In this document: piece after piece, positions 59,037 through 64,000 of the stretch
Numbering within the stretch: position 1 is the first letter of the stretch
Layout: each line of letters starts with the position of its first letter
Source: Theocolax elegans
Taxonomy: Eukaryota > Arthropoda > Insecta > Hymenoptera > Cerocephalidae
Assembly: GCA_026168455.1 (NCBI GenBank)
Contig: CM047431.1
Span: 47,247,466 to 47,311,465 of the forward strand
Direction of reading: 5' to 3'
Length of the DNA stretch: 64,000 nucleotides
Program-made: the position numbers and the translations under genes
Notes under the pieces: model-generated
Told to the model about the DNA's origin: nothing
Databases searched by the model: none
The model's input: only the letters and a program-made list of their open reading frames with translations

Positions 59037-59418
59037 CGGGATGTCGGACCCAAGTTACAGAGATCTACACCTTTCAATATAAGAATTATTTTGAAAATAT
59101 TGAATTAAAAATCTGGACAAAATTCATATAGGATAGTTTAAAACAAAAACGAGGGCATGAGGTTTTGATTTTTTATGAAAAAAATAAATGTGTTAATAAT
59201 AATTGAATAAACAATTTTCGATACATAATTATTGGTGTAAAAAACATGAATTTTCAACACAAAAATTAGAATTACATTACACATTTAAAAATCTGAAAAA
59301 ATATCGAGTATAGAGTGTAAAACATGCCTAAGGGCATGGCGTTCAGGATTTTTTCAAAAATTTATTCTTTTGTTTATACAAAAATATTAAAAATGACCAT
59401 TTTCTGAATCCGACATCC
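59037..59418. mobile_element. TIR element (family B), short copy
   Basis: TTAA (59033-59036) is followed by CGGGATGTCGGACCCAAG. The right end is TCTGAATCCGACATCC. The internal text (AATCTGGACAAAATTCATAT) matches 45482-46086. It abuts the family A element, sharing its TTAA. Confidence 0.6.
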
Positions 59419-59536
59419 GACGTTGCATTGGGTTTCTCGTAAAATAATTGATTTTGTTGAGTAAGTGTAAAAATTAATATACTGTTTGCTGGATAATCGG
59501 TACACCGATTTATAACAGCCAGGTGTATATATATAT

Positions 59537-60483
59537 GGGCTATTTCACGTCAAGTGGTACGATGAAAATTTTAAATCGCTCCAAAATTTGAGAACAGGCT
59601 GGAAATATCATCAAGAAGATAGAAAAAAAATTTAGGTGTTAAAAATAATTTGCTTAAGAGTTATTCCACCATGAAAAATGGAAATTTATCAATTTTTTAG
59701 AAAAATTTCTATTTTCAAAGCCATTTATCTCAAAATCTATTAATTTTTTTGAAAAAACATTACAAACAACTTTTGTTCAAAATAATCTTTAGAACTTATC
59801 TACCTGGGTTACAATTCTTAATTTTAAAATCTCGAAGAGATAGACCGACCGTAAATATTGAATATCAAAAAAAGGCGACCACGCCACAATCGATTTTAAT
59901 CTAACACCGCTCAAAAGATCACATTTTTCGAGAGCTTTCGAATGGCGGTGGTTAGATTATTGGCCAAGACCGCTGTTGTAGGTTATGCCCTAAAATACAT
60001 GAAAATTAGTGATTTTATGAGGTTTATGCGGCATTACTTACACCAGCGGTCTTGGCCAATAATCTAACCACCGCCATTCGAAAGCTCTCGAAAAATGTGA
60101 TCTTTTGAGCGGTGTTAGATCAAAATCGATCGTGGCGTGGTCGCCTTTTTTTGATATTCAATATTTTAGGGCGTTCTATCTCTTTGAGATTTAAAAATTA
60201 AGAATTGTAACCCAAGTAGATAAGTTCTAAAGATTATTTTGAACAAAAGTTGTTTGTAATGTTTTTTCAAAAAAATGAATAGATTTTGAGATAAATGGCT
60301 TTGAAAATAGAAAGTTTTCTAAAAAATTGATAAATTTCCATTTTTCATGGTGGAATAACTCTTAAGCAAATTATTTTTAACACCTAAATTTTTTTTTCTA
60401 TCATCTTGAAGATATTTCCAGCCTGTTCTCAAATTTTGGAGCGATTTAAAATTTTCATCGTACCACTTGACGTGAAATAGCCC
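59537..60483. mobile_element. Foldback element, family F (947 bp)
   Basis: Left end GGGCTATTTCACGTCAAGTG and right end CACTTGACGTGAAATAGCCC, both next to TATATA. The arms are almost identical, for example TGGCGGTGGTTAGATTATTG against CAATAATCTAACCACCGCCA, with a centre near 60010-60040. No coding sequence. Confidence 0.85.
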
Positions 60484-61150
60484 ATATATACATATATATA
60501 TCTCATTCTTAAAATTCTTAAAAGCGAATAAAATTAAAATGGCTTAAGGAAAAAATCAATGAAATTCTTTGACCGAGAATAACTAACTGACCAGCTCCAT
60601 CTCATCCTTTTCTTGAAAAAAGAAAAAAGTTCTGGGAGTATAATTGTAAAGATCGATCAAAGGTTCATCGGTCGTCGGGTAATCCGATCTGGCGAGGTTG
60701 ACTCGTATGTACCCAAGTTTATATGAAATGATTATAACTAAATTAATTAAACCGAGGCGCGAAAGAGATAGAGACACCGAGGTGGTGGAAGAGGAAGAGA
60801 AAGAGAAAGATAGAGTATATACGTCGATGTAAGGGAGAGACAGGTGGAGGCTCGCAAAGTCGAAGCGTGCGGCCTCGATAAGTTCCCTGATAAAGTGTAC
60901 GAAGTTTCCGAGAGCGATGCGCGCTTCGTTATCAATCACTCGGCGCGACTGGAAAAACTCACTCGGTGCAGTCGAGGAGAGAGGGAGGGGTTCACAACTA
61001 AGCACGAGAGTAGCACGGATAGGGAGGGAGGAGAACCGAGCGTAACAATTAAGGCGAAACGCGGACGGTTGGATTTAATAAGGGTCTGTTGTACATGCTT
61101 CACACGTCTCGAAAATATCTTAGACGGGTTGCCGCCTCGTACGTGCATAT
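60484..61150. other. GC-richer block, no exon supported
   Basis: 60640-61130 is GC-richer, with GA-rich strings and open frames on both strands (for example 60844-61182, 112 codons; 60583-61005, 140 codons on the minus strand). The frames overlap antisense and show no domain, so they are treated as a composition effect. A non-coding exon or regulatory block remains possible. Confidence 0.3.
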
Positions 61151-63014
61151 CTATATGTATATATATATACAAAGAGCCTTAACTTACCATTCTGACAATT
61201 ATGTGTCAGTCAATTACATTTCGCATCTCGCCCGCAACGTAATTCGAACTTTAAAATACAACCAATTCACGAGTTCGATCATCCCTATAAATGCGAATTA
61301 CTGCGATTAATTATAAACTTTTCAGGGTGGGAAAGTTTCAATTCAATACTCAAGACAAAATATTAATGGCCGATTCGACAGGTGGTAGAAATATTTTCAA
61401 CCTCTCTTTGCAACGGAAAATTCAATGTAAATATTTTTTTTTTGTTTTTTTCTTGGAAACTGGTATACCCTGCATATTTTTTTGGTGCGCTGAATACGAT
61501 AGAATAGGGATAAAAAATATGGTGGAGATTCAAACTATTCAAAACTAGGAATCATTTTCAAATCGGTGTTATCATTTTCTACATTTTCTGAACTCTCTAC
61601 TTCCTCTGGTTCAGACTTACCTAATTATTTTCATCCATTGCATCTATTACATTAAAATTTTTTGTGCATATACATCCAACTGTAGTTGAAACAAAATGCA
61701 CTTTTCTTCTATGCGGTGATAGCTCAATTTATAAATATTCATAAGTTGATCTTTCGTTGCTTCACCTAGTGATAGAATATTAAATCATTCGTAGATATCA
61801 TTGTCACTTAACTTTGATACTCTGGTCGGTAATGGGTTAGTCTGACTTTGACATATTTTTGTTCATTTTGATTTCACTTACAAAACATCAAATATTTATA
61901 TGTTCGAGATGGTAGACATTACTTATACCATCCCCGATTTCTATAAAGGTTGATAAACTACACGGACAACTTTAAAAAAAATGAAATGCCCAAATTGGTA
62001 GATTAATCGAATAGGAGGAAAATCGGGAAACCCTTGACCGTACACCTCGCTGTAAATATTTGCGAAAAAATCAAGAGAAAGCGAGAGGGAGAGAGAGAGA
62101 GAGAGAAGAGCTAGATAAACCATATGTTCAAGCTAATAAAGGAAGAATTTCGTTTATATTCCGTCGAAATAAAGCCCGGGTCATGATCCCATTTGGAAAA
62201 CAAAAAAGGCTAAAAAAAACCCAAACTAAATTCACCATCGGGGAGTTTCATTAAACCAAGTTAAATAAACACGCTTGGTAGCCCATTCTAGAAAAGAGAG
62301 GAAAGGACGTGAGAATAAAAAAAAGAGCGCGAGCGCGCGCTAGAGGGATGAGAGAGAAGAAGGGGGTAGAGTGAGAGCGGAGAGGTTTTCCGTCCTCTCA
62401 ATTTGTCGGTGGGCAGATTTACAAGCCGTATACGGCCGGTTAATCACGCGGCCATCGACACGCGCGCGAAGGTAATCACACTCGATCAATCAACCTCGAG
62501 TCAAATCGAACGACTCGATGCGGAAAGGGATACGCGTTGGCCCTCTCACCTTTTTTTTCTTTTTTTTTTCTACCCCGAAAACCTCAACGGACCAATTAAA
62601 AAAGGTGCAAGAAAGAGTCGTCCCGCGAAGCACAAATCAAAGAAGCGCTGACAGTTAATTCGTGACTCGAACTGTCTCGTAATATATCTCAATAGATGCT
62701 GCGCCAATTGAGTTTCCGGTTGTTCTTCCGAAATATATACACCACCCGAAACTATATTACCACCGTATATACCTTTAAACTGTCGATGTAGAAATGTGTG
62801 TAAACCGAGCGGAACGATGTAGTTTATATACCCACGTACATAACGTACACCATGACATTTTCATCGATTAATAGGTAAGTAGCACTTGCTGGATAAAATT
62901 CATTAAAAATATTCTATCAATAATATAAATTTATAGATTTTCTAACAACTGAAAAGTATATATTATAAAACCTTATGTTAATCGATGTCACGTGGATTGG
63001 TGACGTAGATATAT
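61151..63014. other. Stretch without recognised genes; GC-richer block at 62290-62660
   Basis: Purine-rich strings and alternating GCGC words (GAGCGCGAGCGCGCGC) occur at about 62325-62345, followed by a GC-richer part rich in CGCG. It may be regulatory. No coding frame could be supported. Confidence 0.3.
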
Positions 63015-63569
63015 GGGACATTCCACGTGAAGTAGTCCGAACAAAATTTTAAAATGTTTTTCAGAATACAGAAAAAAATTTTTAGGTACTGAAATCTATT
63101 TGCTCAAAAGTTATTCTAACCTCAAAAAGTGAATTTTTTCAAGTTTTTTCAACACCAGCTGGGTTTACCGCTATTTAACTCAAAATCTATCAACTTTTAA
63201 TATACTACATTATATGTAACATTCATTGCTAATTATGTCTAGAATTTATCCTTCTGGGTTAAAATTTCTAATATCTGGGTCAGTGTCACATAAACTACAT
63301 GTCAATATTCAACTTGAAAAATGTGTAAGTACGCACCAATTGACCTTAAGATTAGAAATTCTAACCCAGAAGGATAAATTCTAGACATAATTAGCAACGA
63401 ATGTTACATATAATGTTCTATAGTAAAAGTTGATGTATTTTGAGTTAAATAGTGATAAAACCAGCTGGTGTTGAAAAAAACTTGAAAATTAACTTTTTGA
63501 GGTTAGAATAACTTTTGAGCAAATAGATTCCCTGTACCTACAAATTTTTTTCTGTATTCTGAATATCCC
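63015..63569. mobile_element. Foldback element, family F, with shortened arms
   Basis: Left end GGGACATTCCACGTGAAGTA. The right arm ends in TTTTTCTGTATTCTGAATATCCCA, where the outermost part of the arm is missing. Internal blocks (TAGACATAATTAGCAACGAA; TTGAGGTTAGAATAACTTTT) match the element at 30965-31947. Confidence 0.7.
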
Positions 63570-64000
63570 ATATATTTAAACCTCAGAAAATCACTAACGT
63601 TCATGTATTTTAGGGCATAACTTACACCTACGGTCTTGGCCAATAATCTAACCCAAGCCATTCGAAAGCCCTCGAAAAATGTGATCTTTTAAGCGGTGTT
63701 GGATCAAAATCGATTGTGGAGTAATCGCTTTTTTTTGATATTCAATATTTCCGGATGTTCTATCTCTTCGAGATTTAAAAATTAAGAATTGTAACTCAGG
63801 TAGATAAGTTTTAAAGATTATTTTGAACAAAAGTTGTTTGTAAGGTTTTTTCAAAAAAATCAATAGTGTTTGAGATAAATGGCTTTGAAAATAACTATTT
63901 TTCTAAGAAATTGAAAAATTTCCATTTTTCATGATGGAATAACTCTTAGGCAAATTATTTCTAACACCTAAAATTTTTTTTCTATCTTCTGGAAGATATT
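63570..64000. mobile_element. Right half of a second family F element, running off the window
   Basis: From about 63570 the sequence follows the right arm of 59537-60483 (GGCATAACTTACACC, GGTCTTGGCCAATAATCTAA, TCGAAAAATGTGATCTTTT). Its left half is missing here, so the two family F pieces are joined head to tail or recombined. Confidence 0.65.

Noticed and set aside
60583..61182. Overlapping ORFs of 112 codons (+) and 140 codons (-)
   Set aside because: They are antisense to one another in a GC-richer block with few stop codons, have low-complexity serine-rich parts and show no domain.

Overview
This is AT-rich eukaryotic nuclear DNA: spliced, intron-bearing genes, very long introns and a dense crowd of transposable elements. 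The one intact host gene fits an insect or other arthropod; the scattered GC-richer islands and AT-rich introns are compatible with Hymenoptera, but the sequence alone does not prove the order.

Host gene. The only clear host gene is the 3' part of a gamma/delta/zeta-type sarcoglycan on the + strand. Three coding exons at 17614-17803, 19408-19600 and 22199-22538 splice in frame (phases 1 and 2) and encode 240 residues of the extracellular part, down to the C-terminal cysteine cluster and a stop. The exon for the cytoplasmic tail and transmembrane helix was not found in the 17.6 kb upstream. The last exon, with its intron flank, is tandemly duplicated: a second copy with identical coding sequence lies at 24414-24753. 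A short exon-like ORF (26830-26965 and 27797-27932) sits in a second tandem duplication of about 970 bp.

Elsewhere, 28-64 kb is almost entirely mobile DNA. (i) Large palindromic (foldback) elements occur at 3972, 7542, 20579, 30965, 32302, 34637, 46214, 49917, 59537 and 63015. Two of them (20579-21334 and 32302-33130) carry a tRNA-like unit in each arm. (ii) TTAA-flanked elements occur at 20039-21728, 46214-46727, 49917-50300 and 58081-59032. (iii) Two tRNA-derived SINEs share a 3' tail. (iv) A Helitron-like (possibly Helentron/HINE-like) region at about 36.6-42.47 kb holds a ~175-bp tandem array, decayed LARP1 (DM15) exons, Tim23-like exons and other exon-like pieces, which looks like gene capture. 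(v) A 5'-truncated Penelope-like retroelement (50785-52465) has inverted terminal repeats, hammerhead-like motifs and a 12-bp target-site duplication. It is inserted in another copy of the Helitron-like repeat that also carries a TTAA MITE. (vi) A solo LTR with a 4-bp duplication sits inside a TTAA element.

Most short ORFs elsewhere in the window come from simple repeats or transposon arms and are not annotated. Repeat relationships were read by eye, so boundaries may be off by a few bases.
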